A stretch of DNA of 64,000 bases from NCBI GenBank assembly GCA_965242735.1, contig OZ251497.1:2728001-2792000 (forward strand), written 5' to 3'. The notes below the pieces were generated by a model, which saw only the letters and a program-made list of their open reading frames with translations, made no database searches and had not been told where the DNA came from. Position 1 is the stretch's first letter, and each line of letters starts with the position of its first letter. The position numbers were made by a program, and so were the translations under genes. Of this stretch, positions 36,737 through 44,501 are shown one piece after another. Source of the stretch: G958295645 sp965242735 (GTDB lineage: Bacteria > Gemmatimonadota > Gemmatimonadetes > Longimicrobiales > Gaopeijiaceae).

Positions 36737-37288
36737 ATGGACGAGACGACGAGGGACCACGACAAGCGCGGGCGAGATGCCCACGACGACGCGTTGCTGG
36801 GGACTTGGATCGACGAGCACTGGGACCGACTCGTGCACGTTGCTCGCCCCTACGCAGGTCCGGGCACCGGCGCCCAGGACATCGTGCAGGACGCCATCTG
36901 GACCGCCTGGTGCAAGCGCGAACGACTGACCGATCCCGCGGCGACCGGACGCTGGCTCGAGGGCTTCGTCCGCCGCATCGGCCTGCGGGCCGTGCGCAAG
37001 CGCACGCGGCGGCAAGAACTGCTGTCCTCTCGGCTCGACGAGCTTCGCCAAGACCGCTGCTCGCCGGCAGAGGGCGACCTGGAGCTGGAGCAAACCGCCA
37101 AGTCCCGATGGCTGGACGAGGCGATCTCCGCTCTCCCCGATTCCCTCCGGATCGTCGTCCGCATGAAGCTGCGAGAGATGACGCACGCCCAGATCGCCGA
37201 AGAGCTCCAAGTCTCGGAACGAACGGCCAAGCGCCGCTACGCCTCCGCCGTGGCCGAACTCCGCCGCGCACTGGTCGGCCAGCGGTGA
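36737..37288 (+). CDS. ECF-family RNA polymerase sigma factor
   Basis: The 183-residue protein has a sigma-70 region 2 (DRLVHVARPYAGPGTGAQDIVQDAIWTAW) and region 4 with helix-turn-helix (ALPDSLRIVVRMKLREMTHAQIAEELQVSERTAKRRY). It would direct transcription of an extracytoplasmic stress regulon. No anti-sigma gene follows directly; the next genes on the strand, 246 bp on, are a small membrane protein and a propeller lipoprotein, which could be targets. PorX acts with an ECF sigma factor in Bacteroidota, so a link to the porX-like gene is possible, but the two are 27 kb apart. Confidence 0.88.
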   Translation: MDETTRDHDKRGRDAHDDALLGTWIDEHWDRLVHVARPYAGPGTGAQDIVQDAIWTAWCKRERLTDPAATGRWLEGFVRRIGLRAVRKRTRRQELLSSRLDELRQDRCSPAEGDLELEQTAKSRWLDEAISALPDSLRIVVRMKLREMTHAQIAEELQVSERTAKRRYASAVAELRRALVGQR

Positions 37289-37534
37289 ACCAGCCCACAT
37301 CCTTCAGGGCGGGTGGGCCAGCCCGCGACGCGACGAGAGCCGAAGCTCGACTCCTCCGCGTCGCGTTTGGCCCTTTTCGCGTCCTCATGGCGATATTATT
37401 GATGAAGTTCGTGCCACGCCTTCTCCTGCCCCAAAGGAAGACGCCAGGGCGGACCGCGCCGACGCCCGATTCGTACGCCTCGCCCAAGCGGAGCTGCGAC
37501 TTCGCAAGTCAAACATCAACAGGAACGGACAACT

Positions 37535-37885
37535 ATGACTGCCAAGCCATCGCTTAAGCGAATAGGATTGATCGTCTTTCTAATCGTAGCGGCAAGCATC
37601 ACACTGAGTCAACTGTTGCCTCAAGCCTGGGATGTTGAGTCACTAGTGCTCGGCGTGGGAACGACGGGCGCCGTGATTGCCTTGCTGATCTTTCTTTGGA
37701 GGAGCCCCGGCGGTTTCACGGCCAGCCAAAAGGCGGTGCTCAAGATGCCAGGCCTTTTCTGTGCAGGTTGGCTACTGCTGGTATCGGCACCGACGTTCGT
37801 CCTAGTCGGTCCCGAACCGGCGATCATTTCTGCATTGGCCGGCGGATTAATCGCGTCATTGCTTTGGATCGTGCGCTTGCGCTGA
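37535..37885 (+). CDS. Small integral membrane protein of unknown function
   Basis: This 116-residue protein has about four hydrophobic segments (residues 10-27, 38-55, 70-87, 92-112) and short polar loops. No catalytic or binding motif is visible and I do not recognise a family. AGGAA precedes the ATG. It lies 46 nt upstream of the propeller lipoprotein gene, so the two are probably co-transcribed. Its base composition is less GC-rich than most of the window. Confidence 0.65.
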   Translation: MTAKPSLKRIGLIVFLIVAASITLSQLLPQAWDVESLVLGVGTTGAVIALLIFLWRSPGGFTASQKAVLKMPGLFCAGWLLLVSAPTFVLVGPEPAIISALAGGLIASLLWIVRLR

Positions 37886-37931
37886 CGCTTGCTGATCTCA
37901 ATAGCGCCGCTCGCCAGAAGGGATTTCGACA

Positions 37932-39092
37932 GTGAACAGAGATAAGATTACGATGCGTCACGACCAACGTCAACGAACTTTCTGCGTTAGTTCGCTCGCA
38001 AGGCCCACGGCCATCTTCGTCAGAGCCATGTTGAGCAGCTTCATCGCCGTGGCCGTGCTGGCCTGCGACGGAAGGCTACACGGGCAACAGACAGAGACAC
38101 GTCTCCGCTTTTCCTTGGGAGACGTGTCCTTTCCGGAGGGTCTCGTCAATGCCTGCCCTCTGGAGAGAACGCCCCTTTCCGTCAAAGAATTGGCCAGTAA
38201 TCGGGAGCACAGCCCGCTTAAGGCTAGGCAGGTGGAGGACGGATGGCTCGTCTACGATAGGTACGATCGGCAAGTGATCGAGCTGTCTTCCGACCTCCGC
38301 CTAGTCGCTAGGTGGGGAAGGATCGGCGAGGGTCCCATGGAGTACCGTGCTACACGTAGAGGGCCTTCTGGGTTTGGAAGGACCGAAGGCGGCGAGACCT
38401 TCGTCGTCGACGACGCGCCTCCGTCCATCATGACGCTGGGTCTTCATCGCAATGAATACCAGCTAAGACGTGGCAGGGGCGAGGCAATCTTCATCGACGA
38501 CGCGATCAATGTGGACAATCGCATCTTTATGGCTACGCGCAAAGGTATCCTTGAAAGCACTCTAGGCAAGAGATCGTTTGCAGCTCGATGGGATCTTGAA
38601 GATATGGATATTGTCGTTTCAGAGCACGGGCAGGGTCCCAAGTTTTTGTTGCGCCACGGCCTCGACGGAAAGCTGTACGCCGGTGCAAGCAACCAGTCGT
38701 ATATTTGGGCTCTCGACGACGGTCCATCGCCGAGAAAGGTGGTGCAAAGATGCCTTCCAGAGGGCTTGATGAACGTCTTCACGGATGCACCAAGATTACA
38801 AGGTGGAATAGTCGACGGGATGAGGTTTTCCACGACCACGACGATCGATTTCCTGGTGTTGCCCACGGGGCACACGCTGGCTCTTGGCGCCCTGGAGGTC
38901 AACGCGGACAAACATCAATCGATCGAAATGTACGACCGTAACGGTACGCTGTTGCGGGCATGGACATTGCCGTTGGCCGGCGTCCGCGGAACATTCGATC
39001 CACGCAACCCGAGACGTATCCTTATATGGGACGGAGAAGATGAACATGTTAAACTCATCGAGATCGACGGCCAAGGCTATCCGACATCCTAG
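37932..39092 (+). CDS. 6-bladed beta-propeller lipoprotein
   Basis: The 386-residue product carries a signal sequence with a lipobox (AVAVLAC, near residue 44), then repeated beta-propeller blades with motifs such as DLRLVARWGRIGEGPMEYR, WALDDG, and a final DGEDEHVKLIEID, as in 6-bladed propeller (NHL/BF-type) lipoproteins. The function is unknown; such proteins are common in Gemmatimonadota and Bacteroidota. The GTG at 37932 has AAGGGA eight nt upstream but gives about 30 residues before the hydrophobic core; an internal ATG in front of the core (MLSSFIAVAVLAC) is an alternative. Its stop TAG shares CTAG with the stop of the opposing Sel1 gene. Confidence 0.68.
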   Translation: MNRDKITMRHDQRQRTFCVSSLARPTAIFVRAMLSSFIAVAVLACDGRLHGQQTETRLRFSLGDVSFPEGLVNACPLERTPLSVKELASNREHSPLKARQVEDGWLVYDRYDRQVIELSSDLRLVARWGRIGEGPMEYRATRRGPSGFGRTEGGETFVVDDAPPSIMTLGLHRNEYQLRRGRGEAIFIDDAINVDNRIFMATRKGILESTLGKRSFAARWDLEDMDIVVSEHGQGPKFLLRHGLDGKLYAGASNQSYIWALDDGPSPRKVVQRCLPEGLMNVFTDAPRLQGGIVDGMRFSTTTTIDFLVLPTGHTLALGALEVNADKHQSIEMYDRNGTLLRAWTLPLAGVRGTFDPRNPRRILIWDGEDEHVKLIEIDGQGYPTS

Positions 39093-39835
39093 GCAAACGG
39101 TCGGTTCGAGGACTCCGCTTCCAGTCTGTCCAGCACCGCTTGCGCCGCGTCGTTTCCGGCGGCCGCCGCCCGGCGGTACCACTCGGCCGCCCGCCCGGCG
39201 TCGCGTTCCACGCCCGCGCCCGTCTCGTACGCCTCGCCGAGGCGCAGTTGCGGGATGGCGTCCCCCGCCTCCGCCGCGAGCGTCCACCACTTCACGGCCT
39301 CCTGCGGATCGCGCGGCACGCCCCGGCCCGCCGCGTAGGCATTGCCCAAGTTGTGCGCCGCCAGCACATGCCCCTCCTCCGCAGCCCGGCGATGCCACCG
39401 CGCCGCCGCTTCCGCGTCGACCGGCTTGCCCAGGCCTTCGTCGTATGCCGTGCCCATCAGGAAGACCGCCTCCAACACCTCGGCGTCCGCGGCGCGCTCG
39501 ATCTCCCCGATCACGCCGCTCGCCAGCGCCCGTGCGCGTCGCTCGTCCCGCTCGAAGCCCATTCGTCCGCGAGAGTGCACGCGCGCCATCCACATCACGG
39601 CCAGCGGATTGCCGTCGCGGACAGCGACGCCCAGCAGCTCTCCCGCTCGCTCGTCGTCCACGGTTCCGGCCACGCCCGTATACCAGTCCACTGCCTCCAG
39701 CAACGCTTCGGACGGCCGCGTCGGCTCGCCGCCGCACGCGGAGAACGCCCCGGCCATCGCGACGGCGGCAACTGCGCGACGCAACCATTGCGTTCGCCGA
39801 AATGCCCTGCCGAGACGGTCCAAACGGCCACTCAT
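39089..39835 (-). CDS. Sel1-repeat lipoprotein
   Basis: This 248-residue protein has a signal peptide ending in a lipobox (AGAFSACGG) and three to four Sel1-like TPR repeats, for example AVFLMGTAYDEGLGKPVDAE, AHNLGNAYAAGRGVPRDP and LRLGEAYETGAGVERDA. Sel1 repeats mediate protein-protein contacts. The ATG at 39835 lies 14 nt after the DUF4276 gene and on the same strand, so it may belong to the ATPase-DUF4276 operon. Its terminal TAG overlaps the opposing propeller gene stop. Confidence 0.85.
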   Translation of the reverse strand: MSGRLDRLGRAFRRTQWLRRAVAAVAMAGAFSACGGEPTRPSEALLEAVDWYTGVAGTVDDERAGELLGVAVRDGNPLAVMWMARVHSRGRMGFERDERRARALASGVIGEIERAADAEVLEAVFLMGTAYDEGLGKPVDAEAAARWHRRAAEEGHVLAAHNLGNAYAAGRGVPRDPQEAVKWWTLAAEAGDAIPQLRLGEAYETGAGVERDAGRAAEWYRRAAAAGNDAAQAVLDRLEAESSNRPFA

Positions 39836-39849
39836 CGTGAGCACGCAGG

Positions 39850-40440
39850 TCAAGAGCGCAACTTCGTCCTCAGATCGCCCAGAAACGCCTTGAAGGACGA
39901 ATCGTTCCTTCCGGCGCGGTAGAAATTCATGTTGCTGATCAAATCGGCCGCCATTTCCGTGCCGCCCAGGAGAGCCATGTATCCGCCTCTTGCAATGGTG
40001 TCCCGCAATGCATTCTTGTAGTAATCGCGCTCGCATTTCGGTTCCAGACCGGGCGTCTCGCAACCCAGTACCGAGGACACTGCCTGCGGATCGGCCAGGT
40101 ACCAGCGTTCAATGTGCGGATCAGGCGACGCAACGACAAGTCTGTCCGAAACGATCGGGTCTGCGGATTTCTGCACCTGAGCTCGGGCCTTCGCAAAGGA
40201 CGAGCAGTTGCCGTCGATCGCGACCACCACCACGTCGGCGTCCGGAATGCTCACCGCCGGTGCTAGCCGCTGATAGTTCTTGAATTCCTGCATGACGCGA
40301 GGACGTCCGCCCTGAGCATTGCGGACGCGCACCAACGAATCACGCTCTTCATCCTTGCAGACGCGTGAGATCAGCGGCTTCAAGAACGCTTCATGTGCAC
40401 GATCTTCGCAAAAGAGATCAATAACCATTCGCGCCGTCAA
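39850..40440 (-). CDS. DUF4276 family TOPRIM-like protein, partner of AAA ATPase
   Basis: This 196-residue protein resembles DUF4276: an N-terminal VIDLFCEDRAHEAFL with a conserved Glu, a central DADVVVVAIDGN with acidic residues and ASPDPHIERWYLADP, which suggest a TOPRIM-like nuclease fold. A TTG start at 40440 overlaps the ATPase stop (TTGA); an ATG 12 nt further in is the alternative. DUF4276 genes commonly pair with AAA ATPases in OLD-like or PARIS-like two-gene defence arrangements, where the TOPRIM protein is the toxic nuclease. The defence role here is inferred from pairing. Confidence 0.72.
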   Translation of the reverse strand: MTARMVIDLFCEDRAHEAFLKPLISRVCKDEERDSLVRVRNAQGGRPRVMQEFKNYQRLAPAVSIPDADVVVVAIDGNCSSFAKARAQVQKSADPIVSDRLVVASPDPHIERWYLADPQAVSSVLGCETPGLEPKCERDYYKNALRDTIARGGYMALLGGTEMAADLISNMNFYRAGRNDSSFKAFLGDLRTKLRS

Positions 40441-41678
40441 GACTGCTCATCCAAGAAGCCGCGGAGCACAAGTCCCTGAAACATCCCATCTTCGCCGGAA
40501 GACGACAGCGCGTCAACGATTTCCGATTTCTCAAAGAGCTGCGTGGCGTGAAACGGCTCGACCTGCGTCCGGCCATTCGAGGAATGAACTTTGAAAAGTC
40601 CGATTCCTTCAACCGATTCCTCTCGTTGAATCGCCAGAATCGCATCGACAAACAGCGGCGAATGGCTTGTGACGATCACCTGGCACCCCTGCTGGGACAG
40701 CGACACCAGCAGACGGGCGATGAGGTCCAGGCGCCGGGGGTGAACACCGTTTTCGGGTTCCTCCAGGGCGACCAACGATCCCCTCCAGGGATTGGCGGCC
40801 ACGGCGCAAAGAGCAAGCATGCGCAACGTGCCTTCGGACAGAACCCGGGCGGAGTAGAAGATGCCTCCCTGCCGGATCATCAAGTCGAGAACGCCCCTGC
40901 GTTCGTCCAAGGTGATGTCCAGCGCTTCCACGCTTGGCACGATCGTCCGCAACGCTCGCACGACATCGGAAAACCGCTTGGGCTCGGCGGCCTGGAGCTT
41001 GTACAGAAACGCGGCAAGACGCTGGCCATGAACGCCGATGTCGCCGACGTCCATGGGCGATTCGTCCTGCCGCATGAGAAGACGCGGTTCGAAGTAATAG
41101 GTCTGCCAAGCGCCAAGTTCATTGCGCACGTCGTCAATCTTGGAATATCCGTTGCCGCTCAGGCTTCGATCGGAAAGGAGAGAACGATTGCGGTTGCGGG
41201 ACTCTTGGCGCGGGCGTCCTCGCGTGCCGCGACGAATGGCGAAATGCTCGTCCGTCAATTCGATGACCGGCTTGCCGATCACCGAGCCCGAGGGCCGCAG
41301 GCGCGCCAAGTATTCGTCCTTGACGATCAGTTCGCCGGAGTTGAAGCTCATCGACGGCTGAATGCGGTATCGATACAACTTGTCGTCCACGCCGACGTCG
41401 GCTTCGAGCGTAAAGTGAGCGGAGGGTTGGCTCAACAGGGCCGGCAACCCTCCCTCCCCGAAGGAAAACGCCTCAAAGGCGCGGCCGCGGATGGGGAATG
41501 GCCCGCCAAGCACGTCGGGCAGCGTGGGCGCGACGGACATCCATGAGAGCGTCTGCATGGCGTCCAACAGGTTGCTCTTGCCCGCAGCGTTGGGGCCGAA
41601 GAAGACGGCAAACCGGGGCACCTCAACAGTGACGTCGGCGAGCGACTTGAACTGTTTGGCCGTCAGCTTCTTGAGCAT
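40437..41678 (-). CDS. AAA_15/AAA_21 ATPase (OLD/PARIS-like)
   Basis: This 413-residue ATPase has an ABC/SMC-type head: Walker A FGPNAAGKSNLLDA (residues 28-41), the signature-like LSEGTLRML, Walker B LVALEEPENGVHP and the switch HSPLFVD. There is no long coiled coil and no fused nuclease domain, in contrast with OLD proteins; the nuclease-like function sits in the overlapping DUF4276 gene. Such pairs sense phage proteins or DNA ends in studied cases. The ATG at 41678 follows the VPS10-like gene by 45 nt on the same strand. Confidence 0.85.
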   Translation of the reverse strand: MLKKLTAKQFKSLADVTVEVPRFAVFFGPNAAGKSNLLDAMQTLSWMSVAPTLPDVLGGPFPIRGRAFEAFSFGEGGLPALLSQPSAHFTLEADVGVDDKLYRYRIQPSMSFNSGELIVKDEYLARLRPSGSVIGKPVIELTDEHFAIRRGTRGRPRQESRNRNRSLLSDRSLSGNGYSKIDDVRNELGAWQTYYFEPRLLMRQDESPMDVGDIGVHGQRLAAFLYKLQAAEPKRFSDVVRALRTIVPSVEALDITLDERRGVLDLMIRQGGIFYSARVLSEGTLRMLALCAVAANPWRGSLVALEEPENGVHPRRLDLIARLLVSLSQQGCQVIVTSHSPLFVDAILAIQREESVEGIGLFKVHSSNGRTQVEPFHATQLFEKSEIVDALSSSGEDGMFQGLVLRGFLDEQS

Positions 41679-41723
41679 CGGCGTCGCTGGAAGTGCAGGG
41701 CCTTCGTGATCATGAAGCCTCGC

Positions 41724-43517
41724 TCAGTTCCCCCGCTTGGGCACCGGCACAGGCTCGCCCGCCTCCGGCCGCACGCCCGCCTCGGCCAGCATGTCGTGGA
41801 GGGCCGAGAGCCGTTCCAGCAACTCGTTGACGGATTCGATCGCGGGCGGCACGTCGTTCCAGGCACGGTCGATGGTCCAGAGCTGGTCGGCGGTCGGCAG
41901 GGAGGTCGAGCCTTCGATGGCGCGCCAGGTGTTGGCGCCGCTTCCGGCCTCCTGGAGGGCATCGCGAGCCTCTTCCAGCGCCTCTCCGAAGGCTTCAAGC
42001 TCGGCGGTGACCTCTTCCGGCACGCTGTCCGCCGCGGCGTCCACCCGTTCCTGGGCGGCTTCCAGCTGGTCGTCCATCGACTGGAGGCGGCGGCGGGCGT
42101 CGCGCACGGGGCTCGCGAGGCGGTAGGAATCCAGCATCGCGGCGTGGCGAGCCTCCAGGTCGGCCCGCGAGATGGACGCGCGCGGGTCGAGCCGCACGTC
42201 GAAGGACGTCTCCAGCGTGTCGGCGCCCGCGCGCAACGTCACCGAATAGCGGCCGGGCAACACGCGGGGGCCGGGAATCGCGGGACTCGTTCGCGGAGAC
42301 GAGCCGCTGCCAGCCGCCGGAGTTCGCGGACCTGCCACGACCACCTGCCCGCCTTGCGTCGAGACGCGGGTCGGCGCGGGTCGGGTCGGACCGCCTCCCT
42401 CCGCCTCCACCACGACCACATCTCCTTCCTCCTCCGCCGGGGCCCGCTCGGCCAACCTCAAGTCCCACACGACTTCGGTGAGCCCCGCTCGTCCCCTGCC
42501 CCGCAGCTCGCGCACCACGGTCCCGCTCTCGTCGCTCACCTCCAGCGCGACGCCGCCGGCCACGCGTTCGCCCAGCCAATACCGGATCCGCGCGCCCGCG
42601 TCGGGGTTCGGCGCGGCGTAGACGCCCGGCGTCCACCCCTGCGGCCGGTACAGGTTGAGCGACGTGGCCCGGCGCACCGAGAACAAGTGCGCGTCCGACG
42701 CCAGCACCTCTTCCGACAACTCCGCCAGCGGCGCGATGTCGTCCATGATCCAAATGCCCAATCCGTGCGTGCCGACGACCAAGTCGTTGTCCCGAGGATG
42801 CACGACGATGTCGTCCACCGGCACCGTGGGCAGGCCGCCGTCCAAGCGCGACCACCGCTCGCCGCCGTCGATGGAGAAGTGGACGCCGATCTCGCTGCCC
42901 GCGAACAGCAGATTCGGAGCGGCGGGGTGCTGGGCCAAGGCGTTCAGGGACGTCTGCGGCAGCCCGTCCGTCGTCCTCTCCCAGTTCTCTCCGAAGTCCT
43001 CGCTGGCATAGACGTAGGCGCTGAAGTCGTCGTTGCGGTGCCCGTCGAAGGCGGCGAAGACCGTGCCCGCCGCTCCGTGCGACGCCACGATGCGCGTGAC
43101 GTAGGTGAAGGGCGGCAGGCCGTCCAGGTTCGGCGTGAGGTCCTGCCACGTGGCGCCTCCGTCCCGGGTGCCGTGCAGGCGTCCGTCGTCGCTGCCCGCG
43201 TAGAGGACGGCGGGGTCGACGGGCGACTCGGCGATGGCGGTCAAGTTGCCGTACGTGGACCGGCCGTCGTTGCGCGACATCTGCGGCTCGCTGCCCCGGC
43301 CGCCCATGATGGTGGGGCCGACCGGGCGGAACTCGAGGGCCGCGGTGGCCATCGCGAGCGGGTCGTCGTCGTCCTGCGCTTGGGCCTGGGCTTGGCGCGG
43401 CGCGGACGCAACGAAGGCAGCAAGGAAAACAGCGGCGAAGAGGGCTGCTGCGCGGGCTAGCGAGGCTGGGAAGGGTCGACGAGCGTCATTGTGCGTGCGC
43501 ACGAGATTGTTCTCCAT
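41724..43517 (-). CDS. Sortilin/VPS10-like BNR-propeller secreted protein, internally shortened
   Basis: The 597-residue protein has a signal peptide (AFVASAPRQAQAQ) and VPS10/BNR propeller repeats such as IAESPVDPAVLYAGSDDGRLHGTRDGGATW, YVYASEDFGENW, HFSIDGGERW and HPRDNDLVVGTHGLGIWIMDD, then a C-terminal region with a FlgD-like beta-domain and helices. Full members of this Gemmatimonadota/Bacteroidota family, as I recall them, are about 1000-1100 residues. Here the usual N-terminal motif (FRPVGPTIMGGR) is followed within about ten residues by the mid-protein STYGNLTAIAESP, so around half the propeller appears deleted near 43265-43298 without loss of frame. It may be non-functional or a compact paralogue. 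Confidence 0.75.
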   Translation of the reverse strand: MENNLVRTHNDARRPFPASLARAAALFAAVFLAAFVASAPRQAQAQAQDDDDPLAMATAALEFRPVGPTIMGGRGSEPQMSRNDGRSTYGNLTAIAESPVDPAVLYAGSDDGRLHGTRDGGATWQDLTPNLDGLPPFTYVTRIVASHGAAGTVFAAFDGHRNDDFSAYVYASEDFGENWERTTDGLPQTSLNALAQHPAAPNLLFAGSEIGVHFSIDGGERWSRLDGGLPTVPVDDIVVHPRDNDLVVGTHGLGIWIMDDIAPLAELSEEVLASDAHLFSVRRATSLNLYRPQGWTPGVYAAPNPDAGARIRYWLGERVAGGVALEVSDESGTVVRELRGRGRAGLTEVVWDLRLAERAPAEEEGDVVVVEAEGGGPTRPAPTRVSTQGGQVVVAGPRTPAAGSGSSPRTSPAIPGPRVLPGRYSVTLRAGADTLETSFDVRLDPRASISRADLEARHAAMLDSYRLASPVRDARRRLQSMDDQLEAAQERVDAAADSVPEEVTAELEAFGEALEEARDALQEAGSGANTWRAIEGSTSLPTADQLWTIDRAWNDVPPAIESVNELLERLSALHDMLAEAGVRPEAGEPVPVPKRGN

Positions 43518-43805
43518 GGGATTGGGACTTGGAGCGGCGAACTTGCAGCCAAAGTACGGGCTGGGGCGGCGCCTGCCCAGAGTACCGGCCCGCAAAGAGG
43601 GCTCGGACGCCGACGGGCCCGGCGGCGCGGCGGCGGACGGCAGGACTTGAAGGCGCGGGCCGCCCGGGCCATATTCCTTGCTCGTCGGGCTTGGCCCGGC
43701 CGCGTCGCCGCTCGTTCGACGGCGCGTCGCTTCAGCATCGCGCTCGCGGCCGGACCGTTCGCCGACGGCGCGCTTCAACCATGACCGACGCAGAGGAGTT
43801 CCGCC

Positions 43806-44369
43806 GTGTCCCATACTGCCGTGTTTTTCCTTCGCCGGGTGGCGCCTTCGTGGATTCTGGTCGGGCTGGCCCTTGGGGCGGGCTTGGCCGTCGCCCCGAG
43901 CGTCGCGTCCGCTCAGAGCGCACCGCGGGCGGCCCCGGACGACGTGGAGTCTCTGGACGCCATCGTCGCGGCGTTGTACGACGTGATCTCGGGCCCGGCC
44001 GGGCAACCTCGGGACTGGGACCGCTTCAGGTCGCTCTTCAGGGACGGAGCGCGCCTGATTCCGACGGGAGGCGCCGATCTGGACGTGATTTCTCCCGACG
44101 ACTACGTGGCTCGCTCAGGCCCGTTCCTGGAGGAGCGGGGCTTCTTCGAGACGGAAATCCACCGGACGACCGAGCGGTACGGGGCCGTGGCGCACTTGTT
44201 CTCCACCTACGAGTCGCGCTGGACGCCCGACGAGGAGCCGTTCGACCGGGGCATCAACTCCATCCAGGCGTTTCACGACGGATCGCGGTGGTGGATCGTG
44301 ACGATCTTCTGGCAGGGCGAGCGCGGGTCGGGCGACGAGATTCCGGCGGAGTACCTGCCCGGAGGGTGA
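43806..44369 (+). CDS. Secreted NTF2/SnoaL-like protein of unknown function
   Basis: The 187-residue protein starts with a signal peptide (residues 1-36, ending SVASAQ) followed by a compact domain with DAIVAALYDVISGPAGQPRDWDRFRSLF, GARLIP and a closing DGSRWWIVTIFWQGE strand, typical of NTF2-like (DUF4440/SnoaL) folds. Such proteins bind small ligands or act as enzymes; nothing here fixes the substrate. The GTG at 43806 has AGAGGAG upstream. It is divergent from the VPS10-like gene. Confidence 0.72.
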   Translation: MSHTAVFFLRRVAPSWILVGLALGAGLAVAPSVASAQSAPRAAPDDVESLDAIVAALYDVISGPAGQPRDWDRFRSLFRDGARLIPTGGADLDVISPDDYVARSGPFLEERGFFETEIHRTTERYGAVAHLFSTYESRWTPDEEPFDRGINSIQAFHDGSRWWIVTIFWQGERGSGDEIPAEYLPGG

Positions 44370-44387
44370 TGGCCGGCCTGGGACGCC

Positions 44388-44455
44388 GCCGTTCTTGGGG
44401 CGCCGTTGCAGGGGCACCGTTCTCGGGGGTACCGTTGCGCGGGGGCCGTTCCGAG
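44388..44455. repeat. Degenerate 14-15 bp tandem repeat between convergent genes
   Basis: Units of the form (G/A)CCGTT(C/G)nnGGGG follow one another about five times from 44388 to about 44455, for example GCCGTTCTTGGGGC then GCCGTTGCAGGGGC. The array lies in the 132-bp gap between the NTF2-like gene and the copper ATPase gene end. No function is evident. Confidence 0.65.
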
Positions 44456-44501
44456 CCGGACGGCCGGGGCCGTGGGCGTCCCCTCCCGGCGAATCCGGAG
44501 T

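Noticed and set aside
36246..36929. Plus-strand frame over the gap between sspA and the ECF sigma gene
   Set aside because: Low-complexity Pro/Arg sequence with no ribosome binding site, and it overlaps the sigma-factor gene in another frame.
40437..41678. AAA ATPase as a RecF or SMC repair protein
   Set aside because: There is no coiled coil and no RecF neighbourhood; the overlap with DUF4276 points to a two-gene effector pair.
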